Assembly (NCBI GenBank): GCA_963978545.1
Contig: OZ021729.1
Span: 89,744,466-89,808,465, forward strand
From: Linyphia triangularis
Lineage: Eukaryota; Arthropoda; Arachnida; Araneae; Linyphiidae
Length of the DNA: 64,000 nt
Direction of reading: 5' to 3'
Both the position numbers and the translations under genes were made by a program. Of the stretch, positions 1 through 9,432 are shown one piece after another (position 1 is the stretch's first letter; the number at the start of each line of letters is the position of its first letter). Under the pieces are notes generated by a model. The model had not been told where the DNA came from. It saw only the letters and a program-made list of their open reading frames with translations, and ran no database searches.

Positions 1-143
1 TTACATTTTTTATGGCTGGCAAACCTATTCGAGCGCAGCAAGATGTTTTAACCACAAATTCGAGCGGCAAAGCCGTTTAATCCGAGCGCAGCGAGGTGTT
101 TGGGGGTTGGCGAGCGTTAGCGAGCAGGGGGCGAAGCCCCCTA
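1..143. repeat. GC-rich cluster of short hairpins
   Basis: This short block is much richer in G+C than the AT-rich DNA after it. It is built from related motifs: CGAGCGCAGCRAGRTGTTT occurs twice, there is a CGAGCGGCAAAGCCG hairpin, then GCGAGCGTTAGCGAGCAG, and a perfect stem GGGGGC-GAA-GCCCCC near 127-141. The pattern looks like the end of a mobile element or of a dispersed repeat cut off by the window start. I see no second copy in the window and no coding potential. Family assignment is not possible from this fragment. Confidence 0.5.
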
Positions 144-1174
144 GTAAAGAGTTAAATTTGTTAATGTTCTAGGGAAGTTTTGGATTTAATGATCAAGAAA
201 TACTCAGACAAATTAGTACCTTTCTGCACCTACATCAAGGATTGGAGAGTATTTTACAGCAAGATGGAGCATTAGACCAGACTTCAAACTCGACATAAGT
301 TTGGTTTCAGCAAAACAAATAAATGTTATGAACTGGCAGTAGATATAGTTTTGACTTAAAATCCGAGGTATATATGTGGGGCATATAAAGTCAGAAGGTT
401 TAAAAAATTGGAACACAGTATTTCTCTAAAAATGATTTGAGAGCCACCATACAGAAAGCATGGCCATCAGAATTCATGTAAAAGTTAATTCCTTCCCCAT
501 CCCCTACAAGATCACCTAATGTAAGTAATTCTTAAAAAAGTATGTGGCATTAAGTATTAATTAGTTTCTTTATTAATTTTAGTACATACACAAAGTGTCA
601 AAAATGTTTATGTGTCTATAGTTTTGAGACTCTCAAATTTCAATTTTTTATAATTTTTTCTAAGCAACTCAAATAAATATAAAATACAATAATACAGATT
701 GCCTTTTACTCTTTAATTTGCTAAGTTGCTTTTCCAATTGCAATTTTTTGCGTGTCTATAGTTTTGTAACTGACTGAGTCTGACTCTGAGACATGCAAAT
801 GTGCAATGCTTTGCACATTTGAATTTTTCCCGGTTTTTTTTTTTAGGAATTGAGGCATCTTGAAATTTTCTTCAACTTCGTTGCCCACTGTGCTTTTCCC
901 CTTTCACATGTTTTTCAAAACCGTCATGTTCGAACAAGACAAGGAGAACGCTGGTTTCTTTCTAACATAGCAAAAGAGCACCGCGGCTATTGTGTTTAGA
1001 TGACACGTTACAGTGGAGTTAGCAATTGGTCGGGAAAAAACTTTGTTCCGCATTTAGTTCCAGAAGCCATTTAATTTTTATTCCCTTTCTTAGGATCGCA
1101 GACTTAGCACGCATTTTACAAAACTTCTAACGTTCCACTATTTCCCTGAATTTTTCTATTACTTTTGTCGAGCT
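144..1174. other. No gene; AT-rich DNA with short repeats
   Basis: No coding sequence is recognisable. A 15-bp direct repeat, GTGTCTATAGTTTTG, occurs at 612-626 and 752-766. A perfect 11-bp inverted repeat, CAAATGTGCAA/TTGCACATTTG, lies at 796-806 and 811-821 with a 4-base loop. The stretch leads into the transposase relic and may hold the 5' non-coding part of that element, but I could not identify its terminal inverted repeat. Confidence 0.45.
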
Positions 1175-2735
1175 ATGTCGGAAACCAATGGGAATAAGAG
1201 AAAACGGAAACATGTTTCTCTTAGCATTAAAACTAAGGTAGAAATCCTTAAAGAAAATCCAACGTGGGACTTTAGTGTTAGTCCTCAAGGTTTGTGAGGA
1301 ATACGGAGTCGGGAAATCGATTTTACGTTCTCAGAAAAGAAATTCTGGAATTCTTCATGGATAGTGACAGACCAATGGAAATGGCAAAAAAGAAAAATAA
1401 TTCATTCTGTGAAAAGTCCAGATTTGGATAAAATTACGATCGAATGGTTTCGCCAACGAAAGAGTGAAAATATTCCACTCACAGGTCCAATGCTGATGCA
1501 GCAAGCGAGGTTATTTCACTAGAATTTAAAATTGACCAATGCTTGTGACTATTCCACAGGTTGGTTGAAACAACTGAAGAAGCGGCATGGAATTCGACAA
1601 TTACGTATTAGTGGAGAACGCGGCTCAGCTGATCACGAGGCAGCTGAACAAATTATAGAGGATTTTAATCTCTTGATTTTGGAAGAAAACTTAACCCCCT
1701 AATATATTTTCAATGTGGATGAGACAGCCTTATTCTAGAGATATGTTCCTAGAAAAACTTTAGTGATGGCAGATGAAGATACCCCAAAAGTAGTGAAGTA
1801 CTCAAAGGAACGACTTACAGTGTTAGTTTGTGCAAACGCTGCTGGCGCGCACAAATGCAAGCTGCTCGTCATTGGAAAAAGTGCAAAGCCGCGTGCATTC
1901 AAAGGAATTAAAACGTTCCCCTTCATTTACAAATCCAACAAAAGGGCTTCGATAACACAAGAAATAACTACAGAATGGTTTGAAAACCATTTTGAACCGG
2001 AAGCAAGAGCCCACTCTAATGCCGTCGGTCTTCTGGAAGATGCTAAAATTCTCTCGATTCTAGATAATTGTTCCACTCACCCGCCTGGTGATTTACTAGT
2101 AAAGGAAAATGTTTGTGCTTTATATTTTCTACCTAACTGCCCATCTATACTGCAGCCTATGGATCAGGGTATTCTTTTATCCACGAAATGTCATTATAAG
2201 GGCGATTTCCCCACGAAAATGTTGAGCCATGAGAATGAAGGCAAAAGCATCAATGAGTACGTAAAACAATGTAACGTTACAGAGGCTCTCTGGAGAACTG
2301 CAAAAAAGCATGGGATAGCGTCTCCGAAAATACATTGAAACATGCATGGCATAATCTGTGGCCACCAACCCTATTTACCAAGGACCCTATTTACGAGACC
2401 GAGTTCATAGGATTTCAATCCTCCAAAAAAAAAAAACTCGCTTCACGTGAAATATCAGATCTGCTAGCTTATGCAAGAAATGCAAACAGTCTAGATTTAG
2501 AGTATGCGAACGTAGAAGAAGTAATGAGCATAGATGATGAGACCCCTGTGGTAGGCTCGCTTACAGACAGACAACAAAATATGCAACATTGTAATGAACA
2601 AAAATAACGAGGACGAGAGTGATGAAAGTGACAGCGAATCCAACAGCGACGAAAAAATGTTGATTGACAAATTGTTCAGTTTGTTGCAATTAAAGGACTT
2701 GAGCAGCGGAACTTGGCTACTGCGCAAGAAATAAT
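1175..2735 (+). pseudogene. Tigger/pogo-like DDD transposase, decayed
   Basis: A dead cut-and-paste transposase of the Tigger/pogo (CENP-B/Jerky-like) group. The start at 1175 (MSETNGNKRKRKHVSLSIK) opens a CENP-B-type N-terminal helix-turn-helix that continues out of frame as VCEEYGVGKS. A second HTH (DNA-binding, Tc5/CENP-B type) follows at about 1418-1519 (EWFRQRKSENIPLTGPM). The catalytic core shows NVDETALF (first Asp at 1718), ILDNCSTHPP (Asp at 2063) and QPMDQG (Asp at 2162). All three lie in one frame, and the last two are spaced as DD32D, in the range known for Tigger. The C-terminal part reads AWDSVSENTLKHAWHNLWP in a shifted frame, then an acidic stretch. In-frame stops occur at 1295, 1520, 1700 and 1736, and frameshifts near 1275 and 2310, so it cannot make a full protein. 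The longest intact piece is 1763-2338. Confidence 0.88.
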
Positions 2736-2749
2736 GACTGTAACATTAT

Positions 2750-3186
2750 TAAAAAAAAAAAAAGTATTGGCTGAAAAATCAAAATTATTGAGACTAAGAA
2801 AAATTACCATTTTGTGTTAAATAATATTTTTCCAAAATAAATATATTGTGAGATAAAAATAGATTGTTCCTTGTATAAATGAAGATCAGGAAAAATCCGT
2901 TACAAAGTGAGGTTTAATTTTAGTTTAAGTTAGCAGTATCCTCCTGAATTTACAGACAATTGGCAAGTGATTTTGTTTATATTTTATTGGATTATTTATA
3001 TTTTATGGTACCAATTTCTCCAGAAATTCCATCAAAGGGCACAGTAAAGTATCAATTTACCTAAAGGGCATTCGAAGAGGAAGATGTCAGGTTTTTTTTT
3101 TATACATCAAAAATCATAAAATGGTCCGAAATCCGGAATCGCTGCAGTCCCAAGGATTCCGGATTTGATACTTTGTACTTTATTTA
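2750..3186. other. No gene; flank of the transposase relic
   Basis: An A-run at 2750-2762 follows the transposase remnant. Around 3120-3175 lies GGTCCGAAATCCGG followed about 30 bp later by GGATTCCGGATTTGA, a small pair of CCGGA-centred motifs that could be part of the element's 3' end. I could not pair it with a matching 5' terminus. Nothing coding is visible. Confidence 0.35.
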
Positions 3187-4020
3187 GTGAAAAATTCGAT
3201 TTGAAATGTTGCAATACATGGGAGACCAATTAAATTCAGGAAATCAGAATAAATGATTTTTAATCAAAACTAATTGGCAAAGAAAACACACTCCAAAATA
3301 CACATTCTAATAATTAAATTCTTACCTTCTCATAAAAAAAAAAATTGCTTTCTGCACTTCTAACAATTGTCATTCTTTTAATCTTCAATAAACATCCAAA
3401 GTACTTTGCTGAACACTTGAACTTTATGGTTCACTAGAAATTGAAGGGGGAAAAATAAATTCTATGTTGACAGTACTACCAAAAAATACTATGCATATTC
3501 TAGTTTAAAATGCTTTAGTATTGGGTTCATTCTAATTTTAAATTATTTACTACAACAATTGTTTTTAAAATAATAATTTCCTATTACTGAATATGAAACC
3601 TATTTTATAGCAAAATCGGAAAAAATAGCAGAAGTACTTTTTTTTTTTTTATAATTTACAAAATTTGATAAGGTGTAATAAAGGTTTTAAAAATACTCTG
3701 TAAGCCATATTTCCGCATGTGGTTCTTAATCAAAAGTTTTTATACAAATGGTTGTTAAGTAATGGATAAGTATTAAGTTGAAATCAATTCTCCAAAGGAA
3801 AAAATATTCAATTTAGCTATGCCAAAATAGTAACACTTATATAAATTCTAGTTTAAAAATTGCTTTAGTTTTACATTAACCAAAGGTGAAAGCAGCAAAA
3901 TCTAAAAAAAAAAAAAAAAAAAAAAAGAGAGAGAGAGAGAAAACATATACTCAGCATTATTTTGAATTACCCAAATAGCTGAATAAGAATTTATTTGTGT
4001 ACGAATGTGTGTACCTTAAT
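3187..4020 (+). repeat. Ancient dispersed repeat, copy A
   Basis: This copy aligns collinearly with copy B just downstream (4150 onward) and, from 3553, with copy C at 9018-9432. Shared landmarks include GGTTCACTAGAAAT, TACTACAACAATT, ATGTGGTTCTTAATCAAAAG (A and C), GTAATGGATAAGTATTAAG and TTTGTGTACNAATGTGTGTAC. Copies differ by many substitutions and indels, so it is old. No ORF is conserved between copies, so it is probably non-coding or derived from a dead element. Confidence 0.7.
3904..3942. repeat. Poly(A) plus (GA)n microsatellite
   Basis: About 23 consecutive A residues run straight into about eight GA dinucleotides, inside repeat copy A. Copy C has only a short A/G-rich tract at the same place, so the expansion is local to copy A. 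Confidence 0.9.
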
Positions 4021-4149
4021 ATGAGTCAAGAAATATCCAGTTTTACAAAACTTAGTAATGTAAAACATTTACAACTTGTTCCGAGTATAACACAGTAAAA
4101 TGTGAAACAAATATATCAATTATTAAAGTAGCGATTCAAGATGGACAAT

Positions 4150-5530
4150 ATTTAGTGAAACATTTAAGTTTTAAATTTAAAATGTTGCAATAGATGGAGG
4201 CCCAATTAAATCCAAATGTTTTATAATCAAAAGTAATTGGGACAGAAAACACATTCTAATTATTCTCACCTTTAACCATAAGAAGATGCTTTCGGCATTT
4301 CCAACAAACAACTTTGTTAGACATACAAAATTCTTTCACTAAGCACTCGAATTTAATGGTTCACTAGAAATAAAGGGCAAAAAAATAAATTACACATTGG
4401 TGGAACAAATAAATGCAAATTTCAAGATTAAAGTTCAAAAGCCTATTCAAGTTTAAAATGTTGTACCTCTAGTTCTTTCTCTATTTCTAATTATTTACTA
4501 CAACAATTTGTTCCTAAAATTCTATGACTGTTTCAGAATATGATAACCGTTATATACTAAAATCGGTAAAATAATACAAGCCCTTTTTGTCTGCAATTGA
4601 CAAAATTTGAAAATGTTTAATGAAGGTTTTCAAATTACATTACAGGGTGATTACAGAATTTGAGAAACAAAATTCCCTGACATTTCTCCGATTTCCAGAA
4701 AATTCTCTTAAAAATTCCCTGATGTGCATTTCTACCGACGTTTACGTTATAGGACGCTTCTAAGTTACACAATAAGTAAAAATCAAACAGAAATAATAAG
4801 GTTTCCAATATATTTCTGTTGACAAAAAATGCAAGGTAAGAAGAAAAATAATCATGTCTATAAAGGATACAGTCAGATTGAAGTTAGAGGATTTGTTTTA
4901 ACAATAAGGCGCCGGCATCCGCTATTCTAAGTTGGAGAAAACCAAAAATTTAACAGAAATATTACGTAAATAAATGTTCCAGGCATAACAATGATCCCAG
5001 ATAGTAAAAAAAAATAAAAAGCAGAACATCAACAGACGGAGAGAGGGGATTAGCAGGTTAGGCTTAGCTGCTAAGAATAGAAAAAAGGTCAGAATCGTAG
5101 TACTCCCAAATCGGCCAACTAGCCAGATATTGAGAGGCTTTTACAAAAACACATGCATTTTTTTTTATTCAATGGCACACCAGGAATGCGAGAATGGAAA
5201 AAAAAAATCAAGATTCCCTGATTAAAGAGTAATTTTACAAAATTCCCTGACATTTCCATGATTTTTCCAGAAGAGTGAAATTCCCTGACATTTCACTGAT
5301 TTCCCTGAATTCCAGGTTCTGTAGCCACCCTGCATTAGGTTGCATTTTCAAATGTGATTGCTAAACAAAAGCTTTAATACAAATAGGTATTTAATAATTA
5401 AATAAGAAATAAGAAAGAATTCGCTCAATGAAAAAATATCCAACTCTTTAACAAAATAAGTAATCCTTATATTGACGGCAGCTAAAAAAATGTTTTGGTG
5501 TTATATTAACAATAAAATATAATCTAAGAT
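4150..5530 (+). repeat. Ancient dispersed repeat, copy B, split by insertion
   Basis: A second, tandem copy of the unit at 3187-4020, in the same orientation. It aligns from 4150 (AAAATGTTGCAATAGATGGAG) to 4642, is interrupted by the transposon at 4643-5332, and resumes from 5333 (ATTTTCAAATGTGATTGCTAAAC in place of copy A's ATGTGGTTCTTAATCAAAAG). The interruption shows that the tandem duplication predates the transposon insertion. Confidence 0.65.
4643..5332. mobile_element. CAGGG-ended TIR transposon, non-autonomous
   Basis: The ends are imperfect inverted repeats: CAGGGTGATTACAGAA at 4643 and TTCTGTAGCCACCCTG ending at 5332. A 5-bp direct repeat, CATTA, flanks them exactly (4638-4642 and 5333-5337), as expected for a target-site duplication. 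Subterminal regions carry repeated ATTCCCTGACATTTC motifs in both halves. There is no transposase ORF, so it is a MITE-like internal-deletion derivative. CAGGG ends recall several arthropod element families; the 5-bp duplication does not match the 8 bp usual for hAT, so I leave the superfamily open. Confidence 0.8.
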
Positions 5531-6280
5531 TTTTCTACCTTTTTTTAAGTAATAGATTGATATTAAGGTTTGGTTATTGGCTGAACAGACCTTATAACCG
5601 GACTTTACTAGCAAACAACAAACAAGTAAATCTAAACAGAAAACACAGATAAAAATAAAAATTTCCGCTAGTTACTAGAAGGCCTCTTTGTAACAATGAA
5701 CATAAAAATACCAGAACCTTTAAGTTGATTGCTTGGTAATAAATTCTGTATACACAGCTCACAGAGGTTAGTAAATACAAGTTAATAGTCAATAAATGAC
5801 AGTTTAGAGTCATTTGAATTAACAGCTCATTTGAATTGGTTGATTCTCGAAAGAAACAGAAGACACCTATTTACATATTGTGACAGAAGGAATTAGAATT
5901 CACAGTAGTACTCAAAAAATACTCTATTAAAGCATATTTATCTGTAATAATTTATTTTTTTATTGAATGTCATCAATTTAAAGTCTGAGCTAGTTTTATT
6001 TTAGGTATGTACTTTCAAACTAGGGGTGCGGAACATCATACAACTTTCAATTACATTATACAATATTGGTCAATGGGGTAAAATTTGACATGGTGTTACT
6101 TAACATTTTCTTATTTTCACTCATTTTTCGATTTTTTTACAAGAGTAGGGGAAAAAAAAGGAAAAAAAAAGAGGGAGGGGGGCAAAACAGACGATTTTAT
6201 TCGATGGACATTACATTGTCCTTGCTTGTATATGAAACACACAAAAAAATCGATGATGGGAGATGCTCAAGAGCAGAGAG
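5531..6280. other. No gene seen
   Basis: AT-rich sequence with short incidental ORFs only. The G/A-rich run at about 6148-6182 is low complexity. Nothing recognisable. Confidence 0.5.
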
Positions 6281-7357
6281 CTCTGTGTCAAAAGTTCTCA
6301 TTTTTCAACTTCTTACGCCATTAAAGCCTTTTTACGGGAATTTCGGAGGTGGGGATGTTTAGAACACCTTAAGAGGGATTACCACAGCGATTTTTATCAA
6401 AATCGTTACAGTCGTTTGTTAGCAATCATTGAAAAACATGATTCTTTCAATGGCAGCTATCTCATGCGCAAGCACGATTTTGACGAAAATCTGAATGGTA
6501 GGTCCTTGTGCCATCACCAACCGGCACACCAAATTTGAACACAATCAGGACGTTCCAAAACGTGGAGAAATGCAAAAAAAAATTTAATTTGTTTTGACCG
6601 AATGCTATACTTAAATTACCCTATGTATACATATGGGTAAATGAAAGTAAAAATATAAAATTGCCTGTGTAAACAACTGCACCTTTATTCGATTTAGAAT
6701 GTACCATTTACTCATCAATTCACTACATTCAATTCATTATGCTCAAAAACATGCAACTTATGAGCAAAAATGTTTTTACTGTTCTTCAGGGCAAGAAATG
6801 TACTTATAAGGTTCTACTTTAAAGCAGGGGAAATTGAGCACTCAGGAGGGTGTTTCAAGAAGTTATAAAAAATACAAGTATTAGTTTAAAATTGCACAGA
6901 AACTACTTGGATTTATAGTGTCATGTTAAACAACAGATTAATACAAAATCAGCAAGTAAACGCAAAAGTAACAATTTATTTACAAGATTAAAGAGGTGCA
7001 TACTTCACACCAAATAAATAAAGTATCGAAAACTATAATTGCAGAAATATAACGTACACTGCAGATGATTAGAAAATTGATAAAATATAAAACGTAGGAA
7101 ATAAAAATAAACAGTATTCAGCAAAGCGAAATTATGTTTTTTTACAGAAACTTTAAGCAGTAAACAGAAATGTAATATTAATGTTGAAATTATTTATTAA
7201 ATGTAAAAATCATGTTTTTCAGCAATTGCTAAAAAACGGCTTCAACGGCTAACTGTGCTAATGCCTCTAGGTATTCTAATAGTCCCCACCTCTGTAATTC
7301 CCATAGAAATGTGATAAAAGAGTGTAAAATTGAAAAAGGAATGCATTTAACACAGGG
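6281..7357. repeat. Possible old TIR element with 89-bp arms
   Basis: The 89 bases at 6281-6369 match the reverse complement of 7269-7357 over their whole length at roughly 60-70% identity. The best block is GAGGTGGGGA with flanking TAGAAYACCT. Between the arms lie about 900 bp without a recognisable gene. A short open frame at 6263-6538 starts in the left arm and resembles nothing I know. The structure suggests a decayed inverted-repeat transposon, but I found no convincing target-site duplication. Confidence 0.45.
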
Positions 7358-7974
7358 TCCCTAATGACGACTTTTTTTTTAACATTTTCGCTAAAAAATA
7401 GATAATCAAAACTTAAAATTGAAAGAAAAAAAATTCTGTGTGTGGGGGGGGGGGGGGTTAGACCACGATAAAACCAATGAAAGCAAAAAAAAAAAATCTA
7501 TTCAAAATTTCTTAAAAATTGATCGATTAATTAATAATTTAAAAAAAAAAAAAAAAATTATGCAAAAGTTGATTGCTATTTATGTCTCGCCATTTACAAA
7601 TTATCTTTTGAAACAAAAAAATTACTAAAATATATGAATAATTTATGGCAAAAACAACTTTTCTTTTTAACAATAATTTATTATTTTATTTTAATCATTT
7701 AAATTAGTAAAAATTCATTGGAAAATTATGAATTGTTGTATTCTGCCTTTCTTTGGATTCTAAATCAAAATATGGCATAATATTATGGGGCTGCCATTGA
7801 ACTTTTAAAAGTTTGGTTTTGTTTTAATATGTAGACGAACCTTCATGACAAAAAAAAAAAAAAAACATGTAATTATTAAAGGCCTTCCATGATTTACAAC
7901 GGTACTTTCCGTTTGTTATTTCATAAGTTAGAGCACGAGATATAGCTATCGTTCCGATTTTTTTTTGGAGTAAT
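7358..7974. other. No gene; homopolymer runs
   Basis: Contains a run of 14 G at 7444-7457, unusual in such AT-rich DNA, and several A-runs (7486-7496, 7541-7557, 7850-7865). The small open frame across it is low complexity and not credible as a gene. Confidence 0.6.
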
Positions 7975-8190
7975 ATACCATACAAGACTGATTTATATGC
8001 CAAAAACTACATACCAAGAATTTAGTACCAGAGGTACAATATGATAATGTGGTCTTACTTACGATAATACCAGTTAACATAATTACAGTAAAAAAGTGGA
8101 ACTTAATTATCTTTTGGTCTCTTGAGGAGCTTATGTAACCAAGTCAACATACTGCCCACAAAGACCAAATCTTTTTAACATCAGATACTA
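7975..8190 (+). repeat. Dispersed repeat, copy 1 (pair with 9655-9815)
   Basis: Shares CAAAAACTACATACYAAGAATTTA, then CCAGAGGYACAAT, and further on ACCAAATCYTTTT and AACATCAG with 9655-9815, in the same order and orientation. It overlaps the left arm of the inverted repeat at 8073-8412. Confidence 0.55.
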
Positions 8191-8412
8191 TTTACTGAAA
8201 ATAATTTTGTCAGTCTCATGAGTAATATTGGACATCAGAGGATCTGTAGAAAGGTGGGAACTTAATATTTCATGGTAAATGCCAGTTCAAGATAATGATT
8301 TGGTGGAAAAAGAGTTTTGGTCTTTATATTCAATTTGTTGAATTTGTTTTATAAGCTCCCCAAGAGTGCAAAAAATAATTAAATTCCACTTTTTTACTGT
8401 AATTACGTTAAC
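8073..8412. repeat. Inverted repeat, 62-bp arms
   Basis: Positions 8073-8134 and 8351-8412 are inverted copies of equal length with only a handful of mismatches. The core AATTACAGTAAAAAAGTGGA is identical in both, ending in GAGCTTAT. The loop is 216 bp. The layout is that of a fold-back or MITE-like element, or part of one. It carries no ORF. Confidence 0.75.
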
Positions 8413-9017
8413 TTGATTTAAACACCGAGTGAAATATCAGTTTCAAAATTGCGTTTATTGATAGTTATGGTTTATTTTATTCCCCTTTTGCTTTGGATAA
8501 AGGATTAAAAATATGAGTATCGCCCCTATAAGTAAGCCAGATCACTCCTCTATTCCAAATTTCATCAAACATGTGTGGGACGCTTCTACGAAATTCATTA
8601 AGATTTAATGCATTGGGAACTTTCCATCACTTACAAACAGTTCAAAAGGTCGGGCGAGCAATTTAGCCACTACATTTCATCAAGTAACTCCATGTTAAGT
8701 ATGAGAATACAGTGCTAAGTAAACAGTGATGACAGGGGAGATCATATCTCACAGTAGAAGTCAACTCCATGTGTTGAGTGATTTTTAATGTAAATGCATC
8801 TGTACAACTGCACACTAATGGTACTCCATTCTTTTGCATATGCCCCCAATATATACTTTGCATTTCATTCTGCGACTCAGTTGTTTTAATTATCGTTTTG
8901 TTGTATAAATATGTGTCTTTGAAGTAAATTTCAAGTGTCTATGCTACTCCACTGAGAAGTTATTAGGGAAAAACTGAATTATCCTTAATTTATGGACATG
9001 AGTGTATTTATCAAAGC
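8413..9017. other. No gene seen
   Basis: Short incidental frames only, including one on the minus strand at 8663-8863 that matches no family I recognise. Confidence 0.5.
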
Positions 9018-9432
9018 AATTGCTTAAAAAATAATGTTAATTTCCTATAACTTAATAGAAAACCCATTTTACATCAAAGTCGGAAAAAATAGCAAAAGCA
9101 CTTTTTTTTATAATCCGACAAAATTTGATAAGGTGCAGTAAAGGTTCTAAAAATACTCTGCAAGTCGCGTATGTGGTTCTTAATCAAAAGCTTTTATACA
9201 AAAGCTGTTAAGTAATGGATAAGTATTAAGTTGAAATCAATTCTCACAAGGAAAAAAATATCCAATTTAGCTGTACCAAATAAGTAACACTTATATTAAT
9301 GCCAGTTTAAAAATTGTTTTAATTAACCACGGGTGAAAGCAGGCAAAATGAAAAAAGAAAAAAAGATGGAAATATATACTCCGCATTATTATTACTGAAT
9401 AAAAATATATTTGTGTACTAATGTGTGTACAG
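9018..9432 (+). repeat. Ancient dispersed repeat, copy C
   Basis: Matches the second half of copy A (3553-4015), with ATGTGGTTCTTAATCAAAAG, GTAATGGATAAGTATTAAG and TTTGTGTACTAATGTGTGTAC all in order. It is clearly closer to copy A than copy B is, so A and C shared a more recent ancestor or the family has subtypes. Confidence 0.72.
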
